The translations under genes and the position numbers were made by a program. Below the pieces are notes generated by a model that saw only the letters and a list, made by a program, of their open reading frames with translations, was not told the origin of the DNA and ran no database searches. 11,717 nt of DNA from Deinococcus marmoris DSM 12784 (lineage in GTDB: Bacteria; Deinococcota; Deinococci; Deinococcales; Deinococcaceae), in NCBI RefSeq assembly GCF_000701405.1, contig NZ_JNIV01000122.1, positions 1-11,717 of the forward strand, written 5' to 3'. Below, piece after piece: positions 1 through 8,478 of the stretch (position 1 is the stretch's first letter; each line of letters begins with the position of its first letter).

Positions 1-212
1 AGTTCCGGTACGCTCCATTGGAGCGTATTCCACGGGAGGGCCTTTTGAAACCATCGGCGGAAGGTACGTTCGTGGAGTCCGCTGTAACGGCTGAGATTCA
101 GGGCATTGATTCGGCCAGGAATGGCCTGCCACACCGGCATCAGGTGGAGGAAAAAACGCTGTTGGGCAGCGGGGAGATTGAGCAGGGTGAGCAGCACAGG
201 TAAAATAGTCAT
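1..212 (-). CDS. IS4-type transposase, N-terminal part (cut by window edge)
   Basis: An open frame of 70 codons starts at ATG 212 and runs leftward off the window. It is preceded by AAGGAG at 218-223 with 5-nt spacing, which fixes the start. The product begins MTILPVLLTLLNL and continues with a segment containing LSRYSGLHERTFRRWF (about residues 40-55), a helix-turn-helix-like N-terminal pattern seen in DDE transposases of the IS4/IS701 type. The catalytic core lies outside the window. It is paired with the IS end at 286-307 and is probably the same gene type as the fragment at 11395-11717, although the two visible parts do not overlap and cannot be aligned. The copy could be intact beyond the edge. 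Confidence 0.75.
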   Translation of the reverse strand, partial: MTILPVLLTLLNLPAAQQRFFLHLMPVWQAIPGRINALNLSRYSGLHERTFRRWFQKALPWNTLQWSVPE

Positions 213-213
213 T

Positions 214-260
214 GGGTCTCCTTGGGTGTGGGCTTGAGAACCTCACCCTACCGGAGACCC
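214..260 (-). promoter_or_regulatory. Leader hairpin that can mask the transposase Shine-Dalgarno
   Basis: In the transposase message GGGTCTCC (plus 253-260) is perfectly complementary to GGAGACCC (plus 214-221). A second pairing nests inside it, CACCC at 244-248 with GGGTG at 224-228. The proximal arm overlaps the Shine-Dalgarno sequence (218-223) and ends one base before the start codon, so folding would hide the ribosome site. In IS10 and IS50, similar structures form only in transcripts entering from outside the element and block transposase synthesis from read-through. The pairing is seen directly; the function is inferred. Confidence 0.55.
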
Positions 261-285
261 GTTTTTTGGGCCACCCCTACTTTTC

Positions 286-307
286 GTCAAAACTGTCCGA
301 ACCATTG
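286..307. repeat. IS terminal inverted repeat (left copy)
   Basis: This 22-bp segment begins GTCAAAACTGTCCGAACC and ends ATTG. Its exact reverse complement is at 11368-11389. Beyond the 22 bp the flanks differ on both sides, which places the IS boundary here. The inner edge is 73 nt upstream of the transposase start codon. Confidence 0.85.
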
Positions 308-311
308 ATTG

Positions 312-447
312 ATACGGACTCCGATTGAAAGGTGTTGGAAACACCTGGAAATCCGAACGGAGTGAGCAGGAGAAAAACGGGTTCCGGGCGTGGAGCGGAG
401 GAATCGGCGCTGTCCCGATTTCTACGCGAAACAGACGGAATCCGTAT
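312..447. repeat. MITE-like or small noncoding repeat element
   Basis: This 136-bp noncoding segment is bounded by near-perfect 12-bp inverted repeats, ATACGGACTCCG (312-323) and CGGAATCCGTAT (436-447), with one mismatch. Inside are two further perfect stem-loops: AGGTGTT-gga-AACACCT (330-346) and AATCGG-cgctgtc-CCGATT (402-420). It starts only 4 bp outside the left IS end. No convincing target duplication is visible. Small dispersed noncoding repeats of this size are known in Deinococcus genomes, and membership in such a family is inferred. An overlapping 90-codon open frame (325-597) spans the element and the deoD 3' end and is not a credible gene. Confidence 0.5.
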
Positions 448-461
448 GAGCTGCAAATAGA

Positions 462-498
462 GGAGCCAGTTGGAAGAATCGAGCTTCCAACTGGCTCC
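462..498 (-). terminator. Perfect 15-bp hairpin, probable terminator of deoD unit
   Basis: GGAGCCAGTTGGAAG (462-476) and its exact reverse complement (484-498) enclose a 7-nt loop. The hairpin is 53 bp past the deoD stop in the direction of transcription. On the minus strand it is followed by TCTATTT, a weak U-rich tail. It closes the long run of leftward genes. The short U tract leaves some doubt about intrinsic termination; it could also be a 3'-end stabiliser. Confidence 0.6.
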
Positions 499-514
499 CA
501 CGATGACGCTGCAA

Positions 515-568
515 TTTATCTCAGGTCCAGAACTTATTTCAGGTCAAGAATTTATTTCAGGGCCAGGG
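515..568. repeat. Three imperfect 18-bp tandem repeats over the deoD stop codon
   Basis: The units lie at 515-532, 533-550 and 551-568. Each contains the pattern TTAT(T/C)TCAGG. Units 1 and 2 match at 15 of 18 bases, and units 2 and 3 at 13 of 18. The third unit is the end of deoD with its TAA (552-554). The other two repeat an in-frame TAA 18 and 36 nt downstream, each preceded by a short Leu-Asp-Leu-(Lys/Arg) peptide. Confidence 0.75.
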
Positions 569-1262
569 CCGCGTCCAGCGCCACCTCGATCATCTGATCG
601 AAGGTCTGCTGGCGCTCTTCAGACGTGGTCACCTCGTGCGTGACCAGATGATCGCTGATGGTCAGGATGGTCAGGGCGCGGACGCCGTGCTTGGCAGCCA
701 GGGTGTACAGCCCGGCGGCCTCCATCTCCACGGCCAGGATGCCGTAGTCGGCCCAGATCTTGTACTGGTCAAAATCGTCGTGATAGAAGGTGTCGCTGCT
801 CATGATGTTGCCGACGTGGGTGGTGAACCCGCGTTCCTGGGCGATTCTGTAGGCGTGCATCAGCAACTCGAAATCTGCGATGGGGGCAAAGGTCTTCTCG
901 CCGAAGCGGATGCGGTTGATGTTGCTGTCGGTGCTGGCGGCCTGGGCCAGCACGATGTCGCGCACATGCACGTTTTCCTGGTAGCTGCCCGCCGTGCCGA
1001 CGCGAATCAGGTTCTTGCAGCCGTAGTCGGTGATCAGTTCACTGACGTAGATCATCGAGCTGGCGATGCCCATGCCCGTGCCCTGCACGCTGACTTTCTG
1101 GCCCTTGTAGGTGCCGGTGAAGCCCAGCATACCGCGCACGTTGTTGTGCTGGACGGGGTTCTCGAAGAACGTATCGGCGATGTGCTGGGCACGGAGTGGA
1201 TCGCCGGGGAGAAGCACGGTTTCGGCGATCTGGCCTTTTTCTGCGTTGAGGTGAATGCTCAT
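552..1262 (-). CDS. deoD: Purine nucleoside phosphorylase, DeoD type
   Basis: This 236-residue cytosolic enzyme cleaves purine (deoxy)nucleosides with phosphate to the free base and (deoxy)ribose 1-phosphate in purine salvage. The length fits the hexameric DeoD family. Expected active-site residues are visible: His4, the phosphate-binding Gly20-Asp-Pro-Leu-Arg24, Arg43, Arg87 followed by VGTAGS, the VEMEA nucleoside-binding stretch with Glu179 and Glu181, Ser203-Asp204, and Arg217. The phosphate-binding serine of the E. coli enzyme is replaced by Thr90. It starts at ATG 1262, 20 nt after the AlaX-like gene ends. No good Shine-Dalgarno is present, but a TAACCT box lies 8 nt upstream, so it may have its own leaderless promoter as well as read-through. 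Its stop codon lies in an 18-bp tandem repeat. Confidence 0.95.
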   Translation of the reverse strand: MSIHLNAEKGQIAETVLLPGDPLRAQHIADTFFENPVQHNNVRGMLGFTGTYKGQKVSVQGTGMGIASSMIYVSELITDYGCKNLIRVGTAGSYQENVHVRDIVLAQAASTDSNINRIRFGEKTFAPIADFELLMHAYRIAQERGFTTHVGNIMSSDTFYHDDFDQYKIWADYGILAVEMEAAGLYTLAAKHGVRALTILTISDHLVTHEVTTSEERQQTFDQMIEVALDAALALK

Positions 1263-1270
1263 GGGGACAC

Positions 1271-1276
1271 AGGTTA
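1271..1276 (-). promoter_or_regulatory. Possible -10 box (TAACCT) of deoD
   Basis: A TANNNT hexamer ends 8 nt before the deoD ATG, at the distance expected for a leaderless transcript. It overlaps the end of the upstream gene's region and no clear -35 box is seen, so it is tentative. Confidence 0.35.
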
Positions 1277-1282
1277 GCAGGG

Positions 1283-2470
1283 TCAGCAGGTCTGGGTGGA
1301 GGTCAGCGCCGCCCGAACAGCGGCCAGAAATCCCCCTGGCTCCAGCGTGCTGCCCTGGGCCAGTTCAGGCCGCCCGCCGCCCTTGCCGCCCGTGACGGCC
1401 AGCGCCGCCCGCAGCAGCTCGCCCGCATGAACCTCAGGCCGTGCGCTGGCGATGCCGCAGCGTCCACCCTCACTCAAGGCCACACGCACCTCTCCGGTGG
1501 GAACGCCACTCAGAACGGGCAGAAGAAGGGCCGGATCGTCCAGCTCCAGCCAGCGCAGACCCTGGATGTCGGGCGGCGTAGCTTCTACCAGCACGCGGCC
1601 CAACTTTTCTCTCAGTTGAGTCGCCTCCGCTTTCGAGTCTGCAAGGTCCGCGCGCAACGCCTCCACCCGTTCCGTCAGCCGATCTGGCGGCACGCTGAAG
1701 GTCTGGGCCAGCGCACGGGAGTCGCGGTAGATGCCGCCCAGATATTCCCCCGCCTCTTCGCCTGCCATGAAGACCACGCGGGTCACGCCGCCCCGGATGC
1801 GCTCGGCTCGCAGAATCACCACCGGGGCCGCCAGACTGGCCTGCGGAACGTGGGTGCCGCCGCAGGCGCTGACGTCGAAGGACTGGTCGTTCTCGCCTCT
1901 GAAGATGACCAGCCGCACCTGCCCACGCACCTTCGTTTCGCGGCGCAACGGGTAATCTGCCAGCTCTGCTTCAGAAACGGTGGGCGTGTCCAGCGTCAGG
2001 GTTTGGCGGGCCAGCGTTTCCCGCAGCAGTGTCTCGGCGGCGCGCACGTCGGTCTCCGTGGGATCGCCACGTAAATCGAGGGTGCATTCGGGGTGGGTCA
2101 TGTTGACTGCGTCCACCGCGAAGGCCGGATTGATCCGCACGAAGCACTGCGCCAGCAGGTGTTCGCCGCTGTGCCGCGCCATGTGCCGCCAGCGCCGCGC
2201 AGCGTCCACCTCGCCCGTGATCGGCGTGCCGACTGCCGGAGGGGTGCCGTCCAGTTTGTGCCAGATCAACCCCGTCGCCTTGTCCTTGCGGGTGTCCACG
2301 ACGCCCGCTTCTCCCCCGTCCCAGCGCAGCAGGCCGTGATCGGCGCTCTGCCCGCCGCCCGCCGGGTAAAAGGCGGTGGCGTCCAGCGCGACTTCCGAAG
2401 CACTGACGGCCTGAACGCTGGCCGTAAACGAGAGTGCCGCCGAATCCTGATGGTAAAGGGGCCGGGTCAA
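1283..2470 (-). CDS. Alanyl-tRNA editing protein, AlaX-like (long form with DHHA1 domain)
   Basis: This 395-residue protein is probably a free-standing editing factor that hydrolyses Ser- or Gly-tRNA-Ala. The N-terminal part resembles the second domain of AlaRS (YPAGGGQ at 35-41). The zinc-binding editing centre follows with H100-SGE-H104 and C203-GGT-H207. A probable coiled coil lies around 262-292, and a C-terminal DHHA1-like segment holds [13 protein letters not shown] (361-373). There is no aminoacylation domain, which separates it from AlaRS. The start is TTG 2470, because the same frame has a TAA at 2474-2476 immediately upstream. GAGGTGAG in the end of the preceding gene can serve as ribosome site. 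TTG overlaps that gene's TGA (shared TTGA), so translation is probably coupled. deoD follows after 20 nt. Confidence 0.88.
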   Translation of the reverse strand: MTRPLYHQDSAALSFTASVQAVSASEVALDATAFYPAGGGQSADHGLLRWDGGEAGVVDTRKDKATGLIWHKLDGTPPAVGTPITGEVDAARRWRHMARHSGEHLLAQCFVRINPAFAVDAVNMTHPECTLDLRGDPTETDVRAAETLLRETLARQTLTLDTPTVSEAELADYPLRRETKVRGQVRLVIFRGENDQSFDVSACGGTHVPQASLAAPVVILRAERIRGGVTRVVFMAGEEAGEYLGGIYRDSRALAQTFSVPPDRLTERVEALRADLADSKAEATQLREKLGRVLVEATPPDIQGLRWLELDDPALLLPVLSGVPTGEVRVALSEGGRCGIASARPEVHAGELLRAALAVTGGKGGGRPELAQGSTLEPGGFLAAVRAALTSTQTC

Positions 2471-3465
2471 GGCTTACTCACCTCTACCGCGCGGGTGAAT
2501 TTGATCAGTTCCAGCAGGGCCGCTGCGTCGTAGGGGTCCCCCGCCTGATATGGGCCGACAAAGACGCTGGGGGTGCTGTTCAGGCCCAGCCGCCGCGCCT
2601 CGGCCAGTCCGGCGTCCACCGCTGCCTTGCCGCCGCGCCTGGACAGGCAGCTTTTGAAGGTGTCGGCCCTCAGCCGTGTGTCTGCCGCCAGGGCGGTGAA
2701 GACCGGGGCCGGATCGCCCCCCGCCAGCCACGACTGATCGCGGAACAGCGCGTCCTTGTAGGCCCAGAATTTGCCCTGCTGGGCGGCGCATTCGCTGGCC
2801 TCGGCGGCGGGGCGGGCAAAGGGATGAATGGATTCGAGGGGAAACTGATGGAACTCCACGCGCACGTCGTCGGGCAGGGCGCGCAGCAGCGCGGGCAGGG
2901 TCTGGCTCTCGAACTGGCGGCAGTAGGGGCACTGAAAGTCGCTGTAGACGCGCAGCACCACGCTCCCCTTCCCAGACTTTTTAGCGGGCAGGGCGTTGGT
3001 GGTGGGCGCAAACGTTCCGTCGGCCACGCGGTCCAGGCTCAGGTTCACGGTCAACCGTTTGCCGTCGGTTTTCAGGCCAATGGCGAAGGGGTCTGCGCTG
3101 ATAGTCAGGCCCTTCGGAAGCTGCCCCACCACGTCCTCCCGCTTCAGAAACTCCAGCATCGGCCCGGCCAGCCCGGACCCGAAGCCGCTCAGCACACCCG
3201 TCAGTTCTGCCGCTCTTGCCACCGCCCCGTCCGAATTGACCACCATGATCTTCGCCGCCGTCAGGTAGCCGCCCTTGCTCTGAAGCACGGCGCTGGAGCC
3301 GTCGGCAAAGGTCAGCAGGCCCGCCGCACCCTGCTTTGCAGTGACCAGGGCCGGACTTCTCAGGAACGGGGCGAGGGGCTGGCCCACCTGCGCCCCGGCG
3401 CTGCCCAGGACGCCTCCCAGCAACAGCGAGGCCAGCAGCGTTGAAGACTTGATTTGGACGGTCAT
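2467..3465 (-). CDS. Secreted DsbA-like thiol:disulfide oxidoreductase
   Basis: This 332-residue exported protein has a thioredoxin-fold C-terminal half. Residues 1-25 look like a signal peptide (hydrophobic STLLASLLLGGVL, then AGA before Gln26). Residues 26 to about 160 form an extra N-terminal region with no motif I recognise. From about 165 a DsbA/BdbD-type domain follows, with the redox motif CPYC (179-182) after YSDFQ and the cis-proline loop Thr298-Pro299. Cys226 and Cys273 may form a structural disulfide. It probably oxidises or isomerises cysteines in envelope or secreted proteins. The start ATG 3465 is 6 nt from a TACCAT -10 box, so the transcript is probably leaderless. It overlaps the AlaX-like gene by 4 nt, although the two roles have no obvious link. 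Confidence 0.85.
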   Translation of the reverse strand: MTVQIKSSTLLASLLLGGVLGSAGAQVGQPLAPFLRSPALVTAKQGAAGLLTFADGSSAVLQSKGGYLTAAKIMVVNSDGAVARAAELTGVLSGFGSGLAGPMLEFLKREDVVGQLPKGLTISADPFAIGLKTDGKRLTVNLSLDRVADGTFAPTTNALPAKKSGKGSVVLRVYSDFQCPYCRQFESQTLPALLRALPDDVRVEFHQFPLESIHPFARPAAEASECAAQQGKFWAYKDALFRDQSWLAGGDPAPVFTALAADTRLRADTFKSCLSRRGGKAAVDAGLAEARRLGLNSTPSVFVGPYQAGDPYDAAALLELIKFTRAVEVSKP

Positions 3466-3471
3466 GCCGAC

Positions 3472-3477
3472 ATGGTA
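3472..3477 (-). promoter_or_regulatory. -10 box (TACCAT) for leaderless DsbA-like gene
   Basis: TACCAT fits TANNNT and ends 6 nt before the ATG at 3465. There is no Shine-Dalgarno between it and the start. The upstream gene is 93 bp away, consistent with an independent promoter. No strong -35 box is seen. Confidence 0.5.
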
Positions 3478-3558
3478 GGGGACAGAAGCGGGGCGCGTCG
3501 TCCAGATTCGTCAGGTTGAAGGCGGGAGACATGCAGTCCCGGCGGCTCAGGCGCTCAC

Positions 3559-5352
3559 TCAGGCGGGCAACAGGGCCGACCACGCTCCAGGATTCAGCGG
3601 CTGAGAGGCCACCGCGCGGTTGCGGCCCTGACGTTTGGCGCTGTACAGGGCCTCGTCGGCGGCGCGGACCAGCGCGCCAGGGGTGGACAGCGGGGCAACG
3701 TACCCGGCCACGCCCAGCGACACCGTGATTTGCCCCAGCGAGATGCCCGCATAGTTCAGGGTCCAGCCCGCGATCTCGGCGCGCAAGCGTTCGGCCAGGG
3801 CGGTGGCCGCCGCCAGATCGTAACCGGGCAGCAGCAGCGAGAATTCCTCGCCGCCGGGCCGGGCCGGGGTGCTGCCGGGGGGGGCCAGGTCACGCAGCAG
3901 GGTGCTCAGGCGCACCAGGGCAGCGTCCCCGGCGTCGTGGCCAAAGGTGTCATTCAGGCGCTTGAAGTGATCCACGTCCAGCGCGATCAACGACAGGGGC
4001 TGAGCGCTGGCGGTGGCGTGGGCGGTCTGGGTGTCCAGCTCGTCTTCCAGGCGGCGGCGGTTGAACAGGCCAGTCAGCGGATCGCGGATTGCTTGCTGAA
4101 GCAGGCGGTCTTGCAACCTCAGTCCGGCCAGCGCCAGCGACACCTGCCGCACGATACCGGGCAACAGGGCGAGCAGATCGGCGGGCAACTCCGCACCCTC
4201 AATCTCCGGGCGCAGCCGCATGATGCCCAGCGTATCGCCGTGCGAGAACAGCGGCACGCAGGTGTAGGTGCCCCCTGGGCCGCCCAGGCAGGCCGGAGCC
4301 AAACGGTCCGTCCCCGGCGTCACGGCCTCGCCCCGGCGCAGCGCCCAGCAGCCGTCCGGCGGGGTGGCCGCTCCTGTCTCGCCGCCCCAGACCGCCAGCG
4401 GCAGCAGCAGATTGCGCGAGGCGTTGTGCTGGAGCAGCGTGCCGCGCGTGCCAGGGAGCAGTTCCGGCAAAGCGCATTCCAGAATCCGCGCGCCTTCCTC
4501 CAGGCTGCGGGCGGCCTGCATCCAGTCTCCGAAGTCGCCCAGGCGGCGCATCCACTCGTTGCGGGCGGCCAGGGTGTCGGCGTGGGTCAGGGCCAGCCCC
4601 TGCGCCAGTTCCATTCCCTCACTCATGTGATTGAAGGCCCCCGACAGCGTCTGAATCTCGGTGGGGCCGCGCGTTTCCACCCGCACCCCGGATTCGCCGT
4701 CGGTCAGGCGCTGGGCGGCGGCGGTGAAACGGCCAAAACTGCTGGAAATCCTCCGCGCGCTGACCAGCGTGGAGACAATGCTGGCCAGCAGCGCAACGCC
4801 CCCCACGCCGTACAGCGTCAGCCGCAGCCGCCGCAACTGCGCCGAGGCCGCCGCGTCCAGTTCCATGAGCCGCGCTGTTTTCTCGGCGCGGTAGGCCGCC
4901 ACCTCTGTGCGGATCGCGTCCAGAATCTTCTTGCCCGCGCCCGTCCTGACCAGTGCGCCCGCCTCGGCCTCGCTGCGCTGGCGGGCGGCGATTTCAGGCA
5001 GGGCCACCTCGGTCTGCCAGCGGTCAATCAGGGTACGGACGCGGCCCAGGTGCTGACCCCCACCGCTTGTCCCGCCCAGGATGGCCAGTTCGGTGGGCAG
5101 GGCCGTGCGGGCGGCCTGATAGGGTTCCAGAAAGGCGGGCTGCCCGGCGATGACATAGCCCCGCAAACCTGTTTCCATATCCACCACATGCTGCATGACC
5201 TGGCCGATGCCCGTCAGGCTGGCGCGGGTCTGGGCCGCCTGTTCAGTGGCCTGCACGCGGGCGTCCAGTGTCCCCGAGAGCAGCACGAAGGCGGCCACCA
5301 GCAAGATCCAGAAGGGGAGCTGGGACAGCAGGAGCAGGCGGCGCAGGGTCAT
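3559..5352 (-). CDS. Membrane diguanylate cyclase (CHASE3-HAMP-GAF-like-GGDEF)
   Basis: This 597-residue inner-membrane sensor probably makes cyclic di-GMP from two GTP. Order of parts: transmembrane helix about 7-29; an extracytoplasmic CHASE3-like domain about 35-175 with the hallmark METGLRGYVIAG (59-70); a second helix about 178-199; a HAMP-like linker to about 250; a GAF-like region about 275-415 (for example TYTCVPLFSHGDTLGIMRL); and a GGDEF domain about 420-585. Catalytic features are present: DPLTGLFNRRR (424-433), DVDHFKRLND (459-468), GGEEF (500-504) and SLGVA (545-549). The RxxD inhibitory site normally found before GGDEF is replaced by Pro-Pro-Gly-Ser, encoded by a run of eight C. 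No EAL domain is present. It lies 62 nt after trpA and is functionally unrelated to it. Its input signal is unknown. Confidence 0.92.
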   Translation of the reverse strand: MTLRRLLLLSQLPFWILLVAAFVLLSGTLDARVQATEQAAQTRASLTGIGQVMQHVVDMETGLRGYVIAGQPAFLEPYQAARTALPTELAILGGTSGGGQHLGRVRTLIDRWQTEVALPEIAARQRSEAEAGALVRTGAGKKILDAIRTEVAAYRAEKTARLMELDAAASAQLRRLRLTLYGVGGVALLASIVSTLVSARRISSSFGRFTAAAQRLTDGESGVRVETRGPTEIQTLSGAFNHMSEGMELAQGLALTHADTLAARNEWMRRLGDFGDWMQAARSLEEGARILECALPELLPGTRGTLLQHNASRNLLLPLAVWGGETGAATPPDGCWALRRGEAVTPGTDRLAPACLGGPGGTYTCVPLFSHGDTLGIMRLRPEIEGAELPADLLALLPGIVRQVSLALAGLRLQDRLLQQAIRDPLTGLFNRRRLEDELDTQTAHATASAQPLSLIALDVDHFKRLNDTFGHDAGDAALVRLSTLLRDLAPPGSTPARPGGEEFSLLLPGYDLAAATALAERLRAEIAGWTLNYAGISLGQITVSLGVAGYVAPLSTPGALVRAADEALYSAKRQGRNRAVASQPLNPGAWSALLPA

Positions 5353-5362
5353 TCTGCCGCCT

Positions 5363-5368
5363 ACTTTA
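5363..5368 (-). promoter_or_regulatory. Possible -10 box (TAAAGT) of the diguanylate cyclase gene
   Basis: TAAAGT lies in an AT-rich patch of the 62-bp trpA-cyclase gap and ends 10 nt before the ATG at 5352, predicting a leader of only a few bases. No recognisable -35 is present. A promoter here would separate the cyclase from trpBA. Confidence 0.4.
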
Positions 5369-5414
5369 AAAAGGTGGAACGTGCGGTGTTCTTACAGCCT
5401 CAGAAGATTGAGAC

Positions 5415-7474
<2,060 letters not shown>

Positions 7475-7480
7475 GGCATC

Positions 7481-7486
7481 AGCGTA
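7481..7486 (-). promoter_or_regulatory. -10 box (TACGCT) of trpBA
   Basis: TACGCT fits TANNNT and ends 6 nt before the trpB ATG, predicting a leaderless message. There is no Shine-Dalgarno in the gap. The -35 region (about 7504-7509) is poor, which would suit an activator-dependent promoter. Confidence 0.5.
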
Positions 7487-7513
7487 GGATTCTGCCAACG
7501 GGACAATGACGAG

Positions 7514-7538
7514 AAACTTAGACAACCTGTCTAAGTTT
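7514..7538. promoter_or_regulatory. 25-bp perfect palindrome upstream of trpBA (operator or terminator)
   Basis: AAACTTAGACA (7514-7524) and TGTCTAAGTTT (7528-7538) are exact reverse complements separated by 3 bp. The arms are strikingly AT-rich for this genome. The gluQ stop codon (7531-7533) lies inside. The centre is about 52 bp upstream of the predicted trpB transcript start, where an activator or upstream repressor might bind. As RNA it would be a weak, AT-rich hairpin with a 3-nt loop and only a short U run, so a DNA site seems more likely than a terminator. I cannot name the regulator, and it does not resemble the E. coli TrpR operator. Confidence 0.55.
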
Positions 7539-8445
7539 GTGACAACGATTTCATTGGGTGAAAAAGACCAGACTCGCGCCAGAGCGGAATGAGGTCTGCC
7601 GCGCCGATCTCGTCTGGGACGGCGTTAAAGGGTAGCCAGTCCAGGCTCCGCACCAGCTCGGAGAGGACTTTTTCCGGCGATTCGCCCGCTTCTCGCAGGG
7701 CCATCACAGGGGGCGCACCGTCCCGCTTGGCTAGACGCTCGCCCCGGAAATCCGTCATCAGCGGGACATGCAGATAACGCGGCGTCGGAACTCCCAGCGC
7801 CCCCTGCAAGGCCACCTGTCGCGGCGTGGCCGTCCACAGGTCTATGCCGCGCAGAATGTCGGTCACGCCCATGTCGGCGTCATCCACCACCACGGCCAGG
7901 TGATAGGCAAATACACCGTCGTTGCGCTGCAAAACGAAGTCACCCACCTCCGAGTGCAGATGCTGGCAGAGGGTTTCCCCAGTCAACCCATCGGAGACGC
8001 AGACCACTTCATCGGGTACGCGCCAGCGCCGGGCAGCGGGACGGCCAGTATTACTTCCAGAGCGGCAGATGCCCGGATATACGTCCTCCTCCCCGTGCGG
8101 CGCTCCGGCGCTGGCCTGGATGACGGCGGCAATTTCCTTGCGGGTACAGGTGCATGGGTAGATGTCTAGGCGGGCCAGCGCCCCGGCGTACAGTTCCAGC
8201 CGCTCGGATTGCAGGTATTCCGCGTCCCAGTTCAGTCCCAGCCATTCCAGATCGCGACGCGTGGCGTCGTAGGCCCAGTTTCGCACGCGGCCCTTATCCA
8301 GGTCTTCAAAGCGCAGGATGTGGCGTCCCCCATAGGCTCGGGTATGCAGCCACGCCAGCAGCGCCGTGCGGGCGTTGCCCAGATGCATGGCCCCGGTGGG
8401 ACTGGGGGCGAAGCGGCCCACCATCGGCGGGGCGGAGGCGGTCAT
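7531..8445 (-). CDS. gluQ: Glutamyl-Q tRNA(Asp) synthetase
   Basis: This 304-residue cytosolic enzyme is a GluRS paralogue without the anticodon-binding domain; it attaches glutamate to queuosine at position 34 of tRNA-Asp. Visible features are the class I HIGH motif as MHLGN (20-24) after RFAPSPTGA, a KMSKS-like RLAKRDG (237-243), FEDLD and [13 protein letters not shown] typical of GluRS-like folds, and the YadB-type zinc site Cys98, Cys100, Tyr123 and Cys127. The length matches GluQ-RS (about 300) and is well below GluRS. ATG 8445 is preferred over a GTG at 8469 because a TAGCCT box ends 7 nt before it. The stop codon lies inside the palindrome upstream of trpB. Confidence 0.92.
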   Translation of the reverse strand: MTASAPPMVGRFAPSPTGAMHLGNARTALLAWLHTRAYGGRHILRFEDLDKGRVRNWAYDATRRDLEWLGLNWDAEYLQSERLELYAGALARLDIYPCTCTRKEIAAVIQASAGAPHGEEDVYPGICRSGSNTGRPAARRWRVPDEVVCVSDGLTGETLCQHLHSEVGDFVLQRNDGVFAYHLAVVVDDADMGVTDILRGIDLWTATPRQVALQGALGVPTPRYLHVPLMTDFRGERLAKRDGAPPVMALREAGESPEKVLSELVRSLDWLPFNAVPDEIGAADLIPLWRESGLFHPMKSLSQT

Positions 8446-8452
8446 GGGCTTG

Positions 8453-8458
8453 AGGCTA
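8453..8458 (-). promoter_or_regulatory. -10 box (TAGCCT) of gluQ
   Basis: TAGCCT ends 7 nt before the ATG at 8445 with no Shine-Dalgarno between them. The identical hexamer precedes the TetR gene at 9158-9163. It decides the gluQ start by lying inside the longer GTG-started frame. Confidence 0.5.
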
Positions 8459-8478
8459 GCGCAGGCCACAGAAGAATG

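Larger units (their letters stand above)
1..307 (-). mobile_element. Left insertion-sequence copy, 5' end only
   Basis: This is the 5' end of an IS whose transposase is read leftward and runs off the window. The outer boundary is placed at 307 because 286-307 is repeated perfectly, in inverted orientation, at 11368-11389, where a transposase gene of the same orientation ends. From outside inward it holds the terminal repeat, a 73-nt leader with a hairpin, a Shine-Dalgarno sequence and the transposase start. Only one end is visible, so a target-site duplication cannot be checked. The IS4-type assignment rests on the right-hand copy. Confidence 0.8.

Noticed and set aside
325..597. Plus-strand 90-codon open frame across the MITE-like repeat
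   Set aside because: It covers a repeat, a terminator hairpin and the end of deoD, and has no ribosome site or family resemblance.
636..1277. 213-codon plus-strand open frame opposite deoD
   Set aside because: It is opposite a fully conserved deoD and shows the Gly/Val/His/Asp bias of a reverse-complement frame.
2434..3444. 336-codon plus-strand open frame opposite the DsbA-like gene
   Set aside because: It is an antisense shadow in GC-rich DNA with no motif and no ribosome site.
7475..7525. Longer trpB from TTG 7525
   Set aside because: The 17 extra residues are not typical of TrpB, and the predicted -10 box lies inside them.
8446..8469. Longer gluQ from GTG 8469
   Set aside because: A TAGCCT -10 box lies inside the extension, and ATG 8445 already gives a normal-length protein.
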